Assembly (NCBI GenBank): GCA_016222805.1
Contig: JACRQG010000027.1
Span: 124,001-188,000 of the forward strand
Direction: 5' to 3'
Length of the DNA: 64,000 bases
From: Verrucomicrobiota bacterium
GTDB lineage: Bacteria; Verrucomicrobiota; Verrucomicrobiia; Opitutales; Opitutaceae
Shown: one piece after another, positions 24,871 to 33,220 of the stretch
Position numbering within the stretch: position 1 is the first letter of the stretch
Layout of the letters: the number at the start of each line of letters is the position of its first letter
Translations under genes and position numbers: made by a program
The notes under the pieces: model-generated
The model's database searches: none
Seen by the model: the letters and a program-made list of their open reading frames with translations, nothing else
Told to the model about the DNA's origin: nothing

Positions 24871-26172
24871 TCACTCGCCTGCGGAGGCGCCGATGCGGAA
24901 GAGGTGGTGTTCGGAACGAATGAGGAGATGCGTGCCCGTCACGGCGATCGACGCGAACGTGCGTTCGCCGAGGCGGTTGACGGCGAGGCGTTCGAATTTC
25001 GGCCCGGCCCGCACGACGGTGGTGATGCCCGCTTCGCTCTGGAAGTAGAGGCGGCCGCCGGCCGCGAGCGGCGAGGCGGAGTGATTGGGCTCAACCCGCT
25101 CCTCCCAGTGTACCTTGCCCGTGCGCGCGTCGAAACAGGTCGCAATCCCGGGGTCGGAGACCGCGTAGACTTCGTCGCCGACGGCGACGAGCGAGGGTGT
25201 GAGCGGGGCGTTTCGCGAGGTGCGCCAGGCAACGTGGCTGTCGGTGACATCTCCGACACCATCCGGGCGGACGGCGAGCAAGTCGGGCTTCATGAAGCCG
25301 GAGGCGATGAACACCAGTCCGTGCGCGTGGATGGGGCGCGGGATCACCGAGTAGCCGGTGCCATAGCGAACATGCCAGAGTTCGCGGCCGTCTTCCGGGT
25401 CGTAGGCGACTACCGCCCCGCTTCCGGGGGCCACGAGTTGGGCCCGGCCCGAGACGGTGATCAGGAGCGGCGTGGAGAAGGAGAACGGCTGCTTCGGGAC
25501 GACGGTGCGCGCAGTCTTCCACGCGAGGCGGCCGGAGTCGGCCTCGAGGGCGACGACGGCGGGATCGCGGGCGCCGTCCGCAGTGAAGATCAACCGGTTG
25601 CCGACCAGTGCCGGAGAGCCGCCGGCGCCGTGCACCGGGTTGTAGCCGAGGTCGCGGTTGCGCCAGAGGATGCGACCGGCGAGGTCGAGGCAGGCGGTGC
25701 CGTGCGGACCGAAGTGTACGAACAGCCGCTGGTCGGTGAGGATGGGGGTCGGGCTGGCGGGGGAGTTCTTCTTGTGCAGGGGGCCCGCGGAGGTTTCGGA
25801 CGGGGAAAAGACCTCGGTGCTCCAGAGCAACTTCCCCGTGGCCGAGTCGAAGCACAGGGTTTGCAGCGAAGGAGCCGACGCGCCCTCGCCAATCCCGGAG
25901 GTCAGGTAGATGCGGCCCCCACCGGCAACGGGCGATGACCAGCCGTGGCCTGGCACCGGAACCTTCCAGATTACGTTCTTCTCCGCCGACCACTCGATCG
26001 GCAGGTCGGACCCGGCGGCGATGCCTTGGCCGGTGGGTCCGCGAAACTCGGGCCAGTCGCGGGCCGGAAGGGCGGCCGGAAAGAGGAGCAGCAGCGCCAG
26101 CAGCCGCCCTTCGAGGTCGCGGGAGGGTTTGCGCGGGCCGGGTGGACGACCCAGGGACGGAAAGGAAAGCAT
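24871..26172 (-). CDS. Exported PQQ-like eight-bladed beta-propeller protein
   Basis: This 433-residue protein has the WD40-like/PQQ-binding propeller fold. The ATG at 26172 gives a hydrophobic export segment (about residues 24-38) after a basic N-terminus; the frame extends upstream to 26298 with no protein-like content. Blade signatures repeat: 'NVIWKVPVPGHGWSSP', 'TGKLLWSTEVF', 'AGRILWRNRDLG', 'SGRLAWKTARTV', 'DGRELWHVRYGTG' and 'TGKVHWEERVE'. No quinone-binding enzyme residues typical of alcohol dehydrogenases are evident, so a structural or binding role is more likely. It is divergent from qor with only 109 bp between starts. Confidence 0.85.
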   Translation of the reverse strand: MLSFPSLGRPPGPRKPSRDLEGRLLALLLLFPAALPARDWPEFRGPTGQGIAAGSDLPIEWSAEKNVIWKVPVPGHGWSSPVAGGGRIYLTSGIGEGASAPSLQTLCFDSATGKLLWSTEVFSPSETSAGPLHKKNSPASPTPILTDQRLFVHFGPHGTACLDLAGRILWRNRDLGYNPVHGAGGSPALVGNRLIFTADGARDPAVVALEADSGRLAWKTARTVVPKQPFSFSTPLLITVSGRAQLVAPGSGAVVAYDPEDGRELWHVRYGTGYSVIPRPIHAHGLVFIASGFMKPDLLAVRPDGVGDVTDSHVAWRTSRNAPLTPSLVAVGDEVYAVSDPGIATCFDARTGKVHWEERVEPNHSASPLAAGGRLYFQSEAGITTVVRAGPKFERLAVNRLGERTFASIAVTGTHLLIRSEHHLFRIGASAGE

Positions 26173-26281
26173 GGGAGCGTGGGGTAAGGGCTGCACGGCT
26201 AGCCATCCGAGGCGGGGGATGCAAGCAGTCGGGCAGTTTTCGGGCTGACCTGTGGGCGGACCACGTCCATGAATCCGCACG

Positions 26282-27250
26282 ATGCTCGCGATTCGCATTC
26301 ACGAAACCGGTGGTCCCGAAAAAATCCGCGCGGACGAAGTTCCGCTGCCCGTGCCCGCCGCGGGCGAGGTGCGCTTCAAGGTGGAGGCGGCGGGCCTCAA
26401 CTTCATCGACACCTACAAGCGTGGCGGCCTGTATGCGGTGCCGTTGCCCCACACCCTGGGGCAGGAGGCGGCGGGAGTGGTGACGGCGGTGGGCGCCGGG
26501 GTGACCGAATTCCGGGTGGGCGATCGGGTGGCCAGCACCGCCGTCGCGGGGGCGTGTGCCCAGGAGGCCCTGGTCGGGGCGGCGCAGGTCGTCCCGGTGC
26601 CGGACCAGGTGTCGTCGCAGCTGGCGGCGGCGGTGCTGTTGCAGGGCATGACGGCTCACTATCTGGCCTGCGACACCTGGCCGCTGCAGCCGGGGCAGAG
26701 CGCGCTGGTGCACGCCGCGGCGGGCGGCGTGGGCCTGCTCCTCGTGCAGATCGCGAAGAAGCGCGGGGCGCGGGTGCTGGCGACGGTGGGGAGCGACGCC
26801 AAGGCTGAGCTCGCCCGCGCGGCGGGGGCGGATGCCGTCTGTGTGTATACCCGGGAGGATTTTGCCGCGGCGGCACGGGCCTTCACCGGAGGGCGAGGAG
26901 TGGACGTCGTCTACGACGGGGTCGGACGCGCGACGTTTGAGGGCTCCCTGGCGAGCCTGCGGCCGCGGGGGCTGTTGGCGACGTTTGGCAACGCCAGCGG
27001 GCCGGTGCCGCCGTTCTCGCCGCTGGTGCTTTCGCAGAAGGGCTCCCTGTTCCTGACGCGGCCAACCCTCGCGCATTACACGGCGACGCCGGCCGAACTG
27101 CGGGCGCGCGCCGGCGATCTCTTTGCCTGGATCGCCGACGGCACGCTGCAGGTGCGGATCGGCGCGACCTTCCCGCTCACGGCCACCGCCGAGGCGCACC
27201 GGGCGCTGGAAGGCCGTGCGACGACCGGCAAGGTGCTGCTCCTGCCCTGA
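26282..27250 (+). CDS. qor: NADPH:quinone oxidoreductase, zinc-free MDR family
   Basis: This is a 322-residue cytoplasmic enzyme of the medium-chain dehydrogenase/reductase superfamily that reduces quinones with NADPH. It follows the E. coli Qor pattern throughout: 'LNFIDTYKRGGLYAVPLPHTLGQEAAGVV', 'LLQGMTAHYL', the nucleotide-binding 'HAAAGGVGLLLVQIAKKRGA', 'DVVYDGVGRATFEGSL', 'GLLATFGNASG' and 'QKGSLFLTRPTL'. The length matches the family. No zinc ligands are present. It appears as a single gene with the PQQ-like propeller on the other side. Confidence 0.95.
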   Translation: MLAIRIHETGGPEKIRADEVPLPVPAAGEVRFKVEAAGLNFIDTYKRGGLYAVPLPHTLGQEAAGVVTAVGAGVTEFRVGDRVASTAVAGACAQEALVGAAQVVPVPDQVSSQLAAAVLLQGMTAHYLACDTWPLQPGQSALVHAAAGGVGLLLVQIAKKRGARVLATVGSDAKAELARAAGADAVCVYTREDFAAAARAFTGGRGVDVVYDGVGRATFEGSLASLRPRGLLATFGNASGPVPPFSPLVLSQKGSLFLTRPTLAHYTATPAELRARAGDLFAWIADGTLQVRIGATFPLTATAEAHRALEGRATTGKVLLLP

Positions 27251-27327
27251 CGCGAGAGCGGGAACGGCGCGTGGGTGACGCCGGATCCGGCGTTGTCTCG
27301 GGCGGCGGTTCGCCCATAGGGTGAGGG

Positions 27328-28194
27328 ATGCGCTGGCTGTTCTTCCTGGTCGCGGCGATCGAACTGAACGCGGGCGAGGCCCCGATCCGGCATGCCTTCC
27401 TCGCGGCGGATCCGCGGGCGTTTCGCGCCGTGGTGATCGACGAGGAGGGCCGGGTGGGCTGGAGTTTCGGGGCGCCGCACACCTGCGACGCGTTTGTCCT
27501 GCCGGGCCGGCGGGTCCTGCTCTCGGATCAGCACGGCGCGCGCATCGTGAACTTCGCCGGCGACGTCCTGTGGGACTACCGCGCGCCCGTCGGGGCGGAG
27601 GTCTACAGCTGCGAGATGCTCGCGAACGGCTCCGTGCTGGTGGGGGAGGGTGGCACGAAGCGCCTGGTGGAGGTGGACGCGACCGGCCGGATCGTCATCG
27701 AGATTCCGCTCGTGACCAGCGTGCCGGTGCACGGCCAGGTCCGCACGGTGCGGAAGCTGCCCGACGGGGCGTATCTGGTCTGCTTTTACAAGGACGGGGC
27801 GGTGCGCGAAATCCTCCCCGACGGCCGGGTGCGTCGCAGTATCGACGGGTTGGGCGAGGCCTACTACGCCGAGCGGCTGGCCGATGGAAACACGCTCATC
27901 GGCTGCGGGGATCGCCACCGCGCCGTGGAAATCGATCCGGCGGGCCGCGTGGTCTGGGAGGTGAACGAGAACGATCTGCCGGGGCATCCGCTGCGCTTCG
28001 TCGGCCAGGTGCGGCGACTGGCCAATGGGCACACGTTGATCTGCAACTGGCCGGCCCATGGCCACGAAGGCGGACAGCCGTTGCTCGTGGAAATCACGCG
28101 CGACAAGCGCATCGCGTGGTCCTTCGACGGCCGCGATCGCCTGCGCGGCATCATCGGCCTGCAATTGCTGGACGGGATGCGGGAGCGCCCCTGA
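27328..28194 (+). CDS. Secreted beta-propeller protein of unknown function
   Basis: This is a 288-residue protein with a short N-terminal export segment (about residues 1-16). Repeating blades end in a hydrophobic-aromatic strand and a Gly-Asp/Gly-Arg turn: 'GRVGWSFGAPHTCDAFVLPGRRVLLSDQHG', 'GDVLWDYRAP', 'CEMLANGSVLVGEGG', 'GRVVWEVNENDLPGH' and 'RRLANGHTLICNWP'. It resembles PQQ-like and arylsulfotransferase-type propellers without catalytic residues I can identify. It starts 77 bp after qor on the same strand. Confidence 0.75.
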   Translation: MRWLFFLVAAIELNAGEAPIRHAFLAADPRAFRAVVIDEEGRVGWSFGAPHTCDAFVLPGRRVLLSDQHGARIVNFAGDVLWDYRAPVGAEVYSCEMLANGSVLVGEGGTKRLVEVDATGRIVIEIPLVTSVPVHGQVRTVRKLPDGAYLVCFYKDGAVREILPDGRVRRSIDGLGEAYYAERLADGNTLIGCGDRHRAVEIDPAGRVVWEVNENDLPGHPLRFVGQVRRLANGHTLICNWPAHGHEGGQPLLVEITRDKRIAWSFDGRDRLRGIIGLQLLDGMRERP

Positions 28195-28230
28195 ACGGCG
28201 GCAGCGGCTGCGCGCCGGGATGCGCCCGGG

Positions 28231-28974
28231 TCAGCGGGGGGTGATCTTCAGGTTCCGGAAGTGCGCGACCGTCGAGCCCTCGAACCAGAGGGCGACCGCC
28301 CCGCGGGCGGTGGCGCCGGACTTCACGTCGTTCACGATCAACGTCGGCTGTTCCTGGTGGTTCACGTAGAGCCGGGCCTTTTCCCCCTCGACGGTGATCT
28401 TCACGTGAATCCACTGCGCCGGCTGGATGTCGACGTAGGATTCGTACCGGGAGGGCGTCTTTTCCCGCAGGATGAACCAGGGGTGTTCCGGATGGGAGAT
28501 GTACTGGGCCGTGTGATTGCGGCGCTCCTGATCCTCGGCGCGACCGTTGGTGGGTCGGAGGTAGAAGCAGTCGTACGTGCGGCGATCGGGCTGCACCCGG
28601 AAGGCGACGCCGACAAAACCCCGAGCACCGCCGGCCGCCCCGGGGCTGGGCTCGCCGGCGAGTTCCACCTCGATGGTGCCGCTGGAGAAGTCCAAACCCG
28701 TCACCAGGGCAAGATGGTCGGATCTCCCGGCTTCGGCACTTCCGGCGCCCGTCTTGCCGCCCTTCTTGGCGGCCTTGGGCTGCGCGTCGGAGGTGGGTGG
28801 GGCGGTCAGCCGCAGGGCCGGCTGACCCTGAAACGTGACTGCGCTGGCCTGCGCCTGGTGCAGCTGCAGGCCGGTGGCGTCGGTGAGGGCGAGGGCGCGG
28901 GGCTGGGCGCGGAGGGAAGCGGCAAGGCCGAGCAGTGATGCGGCGACGAGCGCAGAGGAGCGAAGGAGAGGCAT
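28231..28974 (-). CDS. Secreted DUF1080/LamG-like jelly-roll protein
   Basis: This is a 247-residue exported protein with a signal peptide at about residues 1-23 (start ATG 28974). A low-complexity Lys/Gly/Ala stretch (about residues 62-80) precedes the jelly roll: 'SSGTIEVELAGEPSPG', 'GFVGVAFRVQPDRRTYDCFYLRPTNG', 'WIHVKITVEGEKARLYVNHQEQP', 'GAVALWFEGSTVAHFRNLKITP'. The aromatic 'DCFYLRP' and the final 'FRNLKI' strand are typical of DUF1080-type (3-keto-disaccharide hydrolase superfamily) domains. It converges on the propeller gene with a 36-bp gap. Hydrolase or binding function is not resolved. Confidence 0.7.
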   Translation of the reverse strand: MPLLRSSALVAASLLGLAASLRAQPRALALTDATGLQLHQAQASAVTFQGQPALRLTAPPTSDAQPKAAKKGGKTGAGSAEAGRSDHLALVTGLDFSSGTIEVELAGEPSPGAAGGARGFVGVAFRVQPDRRTYDCFYLRPTNGRAEDQERRNHTAQYISHPEHPWFILREKTPSRYESYVDIQPAQWIHVKITVEGEKARLYVNHQEQPTLIVNDVKSGATARGAVALWFEGSTVAHFRNLKITPR

Positions 28975-29211
28975 GGTGGTAAAGGCGGGTGAGGGAACGC
29001 GGGGCGGGGTGGAGGCGCCGGGCCCGTGCCCGGCACGGCGGCGAAGTCTGCGCAGGAGGGGCCCAGCCTTGGACGGAAGGAGTCGTTCGACAACCTCGTT
29101 TCCCGGTCGGGCCCGGTCGAATCGCCCTCCCCTGCGGCGATCGTCGCCACAGCGCGCGCTCGTCAAGCGCCAAGACCCGGCTCATGCTGCGTCGATCGCA
29201 CCCCTTGCCTC

Positions 29212-30519
29212 ATGTCCTCTCGCTTCCGCCTCTCCCGACGATCCTTTCTGCAATCCGCGCTGGCGGCGGGTGTCGCCCCGCTCTTCGTGCCGGCGCGGGT
29301 CCGCGGGGCGGCCGCGCCCTCCAACCGGCTGCAACTCGGCTTCATCGGCCTGGGCGGGCACGGCCTCGGGTACAACCTGAAGAACTTCCTCAACGAGGAG
29401 GACTGCCGGGCGGTGGCGGTGTGCGACGCCTTCCGCGATCGCACCGAGAAGGCGGCCGCGACCGTGAACGAGAAATACCGCGATAACGCGTGCCGGCGAG
29501 TCGACGATTTTCGCGCCCTCATCGCCGATCCCGGCATTGATGCCGTGGTGATTTCCACGCCGGATCACTGGCATGTGCCGATGGCGCTGCTGGCGCTCGA
29601 GGCGGGCAAGCATGTCTTCTGCGAGAAACCGACCTACGTGATCGACGAGGGACGGACGCTGGCGCAGGCGGTGGCGAAGAGCGGGCGCGTCTTTGCGGTG
29701 GGGTTGGAGGATCGTTCGGTCATCCAGTACCACAAGCTGATCGAGTGGCAGCGCAACGGTGCGATCGGCGAGCTGCAGCACATCGACGTCACGCTGCCGC
29801 CGGGCCGCATCAACCCGGCGGATGCCGAGGCGCCGGTGCCGGAGGGGCTGAACTGGCGGATGTGGCTCGGGCCGGCGCCCTACCATCCGTACACGCCGAC
29901 CCGCACCGGCTGGATGAACTGGCGGATGATTCGCGACTATTCGACCGGCATGATCACCGACTGGGGCACCCATATTGTCGACACGGCGCAGCTCGCCGCC
30001 AACGACCCCCACGGCTGGCCGGTGGAGATCCGCGCCACCGGCCAGCCCGTGCCGGCGGGTTCCCAGACCGACATCCCTGCCTTCTTTGAGGTCAACTACC
30101 GGTACTCGAATGGCGCCACCCTCGCCGTGAAGACCGGGGAGAAGGCCGAGCTCGGGTCCAACGCCGCGATCCGCCTGCAGGGATCCAAGGGCTGGATCTC
30201 CTGCACCGGCTGGCGGGGTCGGTTTGCCGCGAGCGATCCCGCTCTCCTGCAGATCAAGTATGCCCCGGGGGAGTCCCGGCACTGGCCGATGCCGCCAGGC
30301 GAGCACCGGAACTTCCTCGAGGCAATCCGCGACCGCCGCCCGCCAACCTACACGGCCGAAACGCTGCACCGCCTCTGCACGCCGCTCCACGCCGGCCTGA
30401 TCGCGATGGATCTCGGGAGGCCGCTGCGGTGGGATCCGCAAAAAGAGGAGTTCATCGGCGATGCCGAGGCGAACCGCCGCCGCCGCCGCACGCTCCGCGA
30501 CGACTGGAAGCGGGGCTGA
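29212..30519 (+). CDS. Tat-exported Gfo/Idh/MocA-family oxidoreductase
   Basis: This is a 435-residue NAD(P)-dependent sugar oxidoreductase. The ATG at 29212 starts a twin-arginine signal (SRRSFLQSALAAG); the frame extends upstream without protein-like content. The Rossmann fold begins 'LQLGFIGLGGHGLGYNL', with 'AVVISTPDHWHVPMALLALEAGKHVFCEKP' carrying the EKP motif (Lys at about residue 143) expected to take part in catalysis. The C-terminal part has 'MITDWGTHIVDTAQLAAN', in which Asp and His are the conserved pair. Export with a folded cofactor matches the Tat route. It starts 45 bp before a nucleoside hydrolase gene, and the two are probably co-transcribed. Confidence 0.95.
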   Translation: MSSRFRLSRRSFLQSALAAGVAPLFVPARVRGAAAPSNRLQLGFIGLGGHGLGYNLKNFLNEEDCRAVAVCDAFRDRTEKAAATVNEKYRDNACRRVDDFRALIADPGIDAVVISTPDHWHVPMALLALEAGKHVFCEKPTYVIDEGRTLAQAVAKSGRVFAVGLEDRSVIQYHKLIEWQRNGAIGELQHIDVTLPPGRINPADAEAPVPEGLNWRMWLGPAPYHPYTPTRTGWMNWRMIRDYSTGMITDWGTHIVDTAQLAANDPHGWPVEIRATGQPVPAGSQTDIPAFFEVNYRYSNGATLAVKTGEKAELGSNAAIRLQGSKGWISCTGWRGRFAASDPALLQIKYAPGESRHWPMPPGEHRNFLEAIRDRRPPTYTAETLHRLCTPLHAGLIAMDLGRPLRWDPQKEEFIGDAEANRRRRRTLRDDWKRG

Positions 30520-30567
30520 CTTGGCGTGAGGACGAGACGCCGGCATCCGGCGGGCACACCTCCCTGC

Positions 30568-31536
30568 ATGAAGCTCATCACCGTTTGCCTGTGCGTGCCC
30601 CTCCTGGCGGTGGTCGTCGCGGCCGCGCCACCGGTGCGGCTGATTCTCGACACCGACATGTCGGGCGACGCGGATGACGCCGGCACGCTGGCGCTGCTGC
30701 ACACGCTCGCCGATCGCGGGGAATGTGTGCTGCTCGCGACGGTGGTGAACCGCAAGGATCACACCAACGCGTCGGCCGCGGCGGTCGACGCCATCAACAC
30801 CTACTACGGCCGGCCCAACCTGCCCATCGGCACCGACAAGGTGGGGCCGACGGCACTGCAGCGCACCAGCCTGTATGCGGCGGCGCTGCGGGACGGGTTT
30901 CCCAACGACATCGGGCCGGACGATCGCGCGCCGGACGCCTTCGACGTCTACCGACGGATGCTTCAGGCGGAGCGGGGCGGAGAGGTGGTGATTTGCAGCG
31001 TTGGGGCGCTGTCCAACCTCGCGGAGCTTTGTCGTCGTGAGCCGGAGCTGGTGCGCGCGAAGGTTCGCCGGTTGGTCGTGATGGGAGGTCACTTTCCGCC
31101 GGCCGACCAGCCGGAAACCAACATCGCGACCCACCGGGACGCGGCGGCGTACGTGGCGCGGCACTGGCCGACGGAGATCGTCTGGCAGGGGTTTGAGATC
31201 GGCAACGGGGTCATCACCGGGGCGGCGCTGGCGCGGACGCCGGCGGACAACCCGGTGCGCCGGGCCTACGAGTTGCGGCGCTACCGCAACCGTCCGTCCA
31301 TTGCCGGCGGCCAGCCGAGCTACGATCAGGCGGCGGCGTTGTATGCGGTGCGCGGTCCGCAGGCGGAATTTTGGGAAGTCGTGCGGGGCGGGTGGGTGCG
31401 CATCGACGGCCCGGGGCATACCCGCTGGGAGCCGGATCCGGCCGGGAGGCATGCGTACGTGAAACTCAAGGGCGAGCCGGGAGCACTCGCGACCGTGATC
31501 GAGGAGCTGATGGTGGCGCCGCCGCGCCAGCGCTGA
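30568..31536 (+). CDS. Secreted nucleoside hydrolase-like (IunH fold) protein
   Basis: This is a 322-residue protein; the ATG at 30568 starts a signal peptide (about residues 1-19). The calcium-binding signature of inosine-uridine nucleoside hydrolases is present near residue 27 as 'LDTDMSGDADDAGTLALLHTLA', and 'VVICSVGALSNLAEL' and 'RRLVVMGGHF' follow. The other calcium and ribose ligands near residue 190 are less canonical. It would hydrolyse N-ribosides or related glycosides in the periplasm. The gene lies 48 bp downstream of the Gfo/Idh/MocA gene on the same strand. Confidence 0.9.
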   Translation: MKLITVCLCVPLLAVVVAAAPPVRLILDTDMSGDADDAGTLALLHTLADRGECVLLATVVNRKDHTNASAAAVDAINTYYGRPNLPIGTDKVGPTALQRTSLYAAALRDGFPNDIGPDDRAPDAFDVYRRMLQAERGGEVVICSVGALSNLAELCRREPELVRAKVRRLVVMGGHFPPADQPETNIATHRDAAAYVARHWPTEIVWQGFEIGNGVITGAALARTPADNPVRRAYELRRYRNRPSIAGGQPSYDQAAALYAVRGPQAEFWEVVRGGWVRIDGPGHTRWEPDPAGRHAYVKLKGEPGALATVIEELMVAPPRQR

Positions 31537-31626
31537 CGGCGCGCCCGGGATGCGCCCAATAGCGCGAGTGAACCGCGGGCGTGGCGGCTCCGCGCCACCG
31601 TTCTGCCTGGAGGCGGCGGCAAACAA

Positions 31627-31655
31627 GGCGGCTCACGCCAAGGCGTGAAGCCGCC
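31627..31655. terminator. Putative bidirectional terminator hairpin
   Basis: A stem of 13 base pairs with a single-base bulge (GGCGGC-T-CACGCC / AA loop / GGCGTG-AA-GCCGCC) occupies the gap between two convergent genes. There is no T tract, so an intrinsic terminator is not certain. A second small hairpin, GTGGCG/CGCCAC, lies just upstream at 31581-31598. Confidence 0.5.
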
Positions 31656-31685
31656 GCGAATTCCTGGCGTGCTCGGCGCGGAGGC

Positions 31686-32357
31686 TCAGTAGGCCGTCAG
31701 CCGGACCCGGCGGAAGTGGACTTCGCCGCCCTCGGACTGCAGGCCGATCGGGCCGGCCTTGATCTCCACGCCGGTCACTTCGTTGACGAGCTGGCCGTTG
31801 ATCCGGACCGTGTAGCGATCCCCGCGGGCCTCGATTTCCACCTGATTCCATTCGCCCGGGGCCTTTTCGGCGGCGACCGCCTTCTTCACCCCGGTGATCT
31901 TGCCCGCCACCTTGCTGTCGCGTTCGAACCACCGGGCCTGGCCACCGGAAGCGATCGGAAAACCCTGGAGCCCGATGACGTCGCCGGCGTTGCCGTGCTG
32001 GAGCTGCACCTCGACCGTGCGCGGCAGGGCACCCGTGCCGGAGGTGATCCGTGACATGATGCCGCTGTTGCCCGGCTTGGCTCCCGGGGCCCAGCGGTAC
32101 TCCACGGCAAGGCGGAAGCTGGTGTAGTTCTTTTCCGTGTACAAAACGCCGATCGGGGTCCCGGTGCAGACAATGGTGCCGTCCCGCACGCTCCACACCT
32201 GGTCGCGCTTCACCGTGGCGTCGGCCAGCACATGGGTCCAGCCGGCCAGATCCTTGCCGTTGAACAGGGCGACCTCCTTGGCGGTTTCGGCTGCGCGGCC
32301 GAAGCCGGCGAGCAGGCTGCCCAACACGAGGCATCCGCCGAGGAACGGTGTCTTCAT
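31686..32357 (-). CDS. Secreted DUF1080 protein (3-keto-disaccharide hydrolase family)
   Basis: This is a 223-residue protein with a signal peptide at about residues 1-23 (start ATG 32357). It is a standard DUF1080 jelly roll: 'VALFNGKDLAGWTHV' opening strand, 'FRLAVEYRWAPGAKPGNSGIMSRI', 'RTVEVQLQHGNAGDVIGLQGF', 'EWNQVEIEARGDRYTVRINGQLVNEVTG', 'IGLQSEGGEVHFRRVRL'. The Glu in the 'VEVQL' segment and the 'LQSEGG' motif are conserved in the family, some members of which hydrolyse 3-keto-glycosides. It converges with the nucleoside hydrolase, and the Gfo/Idh/MocA protein that could make the keto-sugar is nearby. Confidence 0.9.
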   Translation of the reverse strand: MKTPFLGGCLVLGSLLAGFGRAAETAKEVALFNGKDLAGWTHVLADATVKRDQVWSVRDGTIVCTGTPIGVLYTEKNYTSFRLAVEYRWAPGAKPGNSGIMSRITSGTGALPRTVEVQLQHGNAGDVIGLQGFPIASGGQARWFERDSKVAGKITGVKKAVAAEKAPGEWNQVEIEARGDRYTVRINGQLVNEVTGVEIKAGPIGLQSEGGEVHFRRVRLTAY

Positions 32358-32534
32358 GGCCCACAAGGGAAGCGCGCGCCGGGCGGAGATTCCAACTGAA
32401 AGACCGCGGGCGGCCCGTCGTGGCGCGGGTAGAAACCGCCGTGATTCGGCACATTTGCCGGTCGTATGGTGGCGCTTCGACTCCCTTCGGAACACGGTCG
32501 GGAACAAAGCCCGTCGCCGCGGTTCCGATCCGGC

Positions 32535-33113
32535 ATGCCCCCCGTCTGTCGATGGTTCGTGCTGGCTGGTGGAATCGTGTCCGTGCTCACTGCAGCGGAG
32601 TCACCAGCTCCCGCTTCAGGCCGGATTTCCGCGCGGTTATCGGAGCTGCTTTCGGCTGCGGCCACGGCGCGGGTGGGAGCGCCGAATTCTCCGGTGGCGC
32701 CCTCCGCCTCCCCAACTGACCCGGACCCGAGTCCACCCGCGAAGGTTCGGCCGGACGTGTCTCCGGCTCCGGCCAACGCCATCGTGCGCCTTCCGGACTA
32801 CGTCGTGCGGGAGCGCAAACCGCCCCGTCTGCCGGAAGCCGAGGAGGTGATGTCGCCGCGCGAACGGGAGCAGCTGGCCCTGCAGCGGTTTCTGGGCGAC
32901 GAACAGGGGCTGGATCGCGCCTTGAGCATGATCACGCCGGTGCACCTCTGGCGGAAAATCCCCCTCCTGGGACGCTTCCCTTTTCTGGGCTTCGAGACCA
33001 ACGAGCAGCGCGCCGTGCGACTCTACGAGGAGGCCCGCCGGGCCGAGCGCGTGGCCTACCTCTACTCGCCGGAATTCCATCCGAAGGCATCGGCTGCCCC
33101 CGCGGATCGCTGA
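32535..33113 (+). CDS. Hypothetical secreted protein
   Basis: I do not recognise this gene. From the ATG at 32535 it encodes 192 residues with a signal peptide (about residues 1-21) and a proline/alanine/serine-rich stretch to about residue 85. A more ordered part follows: 'IVRLPDYVVRERKPPRLPEAEEVMSPREREQLALQRFLGDEQGLDRAL' and 'HLWRKIPLLGRFPFLGFETNEQRAVRLYEEARRAERVAYL'. The 'LPDYVVRE' phrase resembles the short region ahead of plug domains or secreted linkers in Opitutaceae proteins. It may be a lineage-specific periplasmic protein. An in-frame start at 32466 is possible. Confidence 0.6.
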   Translation: MPPVCRWFVLAGGIVSVLTAAESPAPASGRISARLSELLSAAATARVGAPNSPVAPSASPTDPDPSPPAKVRPDVSPAPANAIVRLPDYVVRERKPPRLPEAEEVMSPREREQLALQRFLGDEQGLDRALSMITPVHLWRKIPLLGRFPFLGFETNEQRAVRLYEEARRAERVAYLYSPEFHPKASAAPADR

Positions 33114-33220
33114 TCGCCGCGGCGAGGCGGACCGCGGGCAAGGCGCGGATTGGACGGCGGTGCGACGATTGGCACCGCCGGCGCCTTCCGCCCATCGACT
33201 CATTGATCACCGAATACCGA

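Noticed and set aside
31581-31598. Small hairpin GTGGCG/CGCCAC as a terminator
   Set aside because: Six base pairs without a T tract is too weak to call alone; the larger hairpin at 31627-31655 is the better candidate.
29182-31626. Open frame of 814 codons on the minus strand
   Set aside because: It is antisense to the Gfo/Idh/MocA and nucleoside hydrolase genes; no domain is visible.
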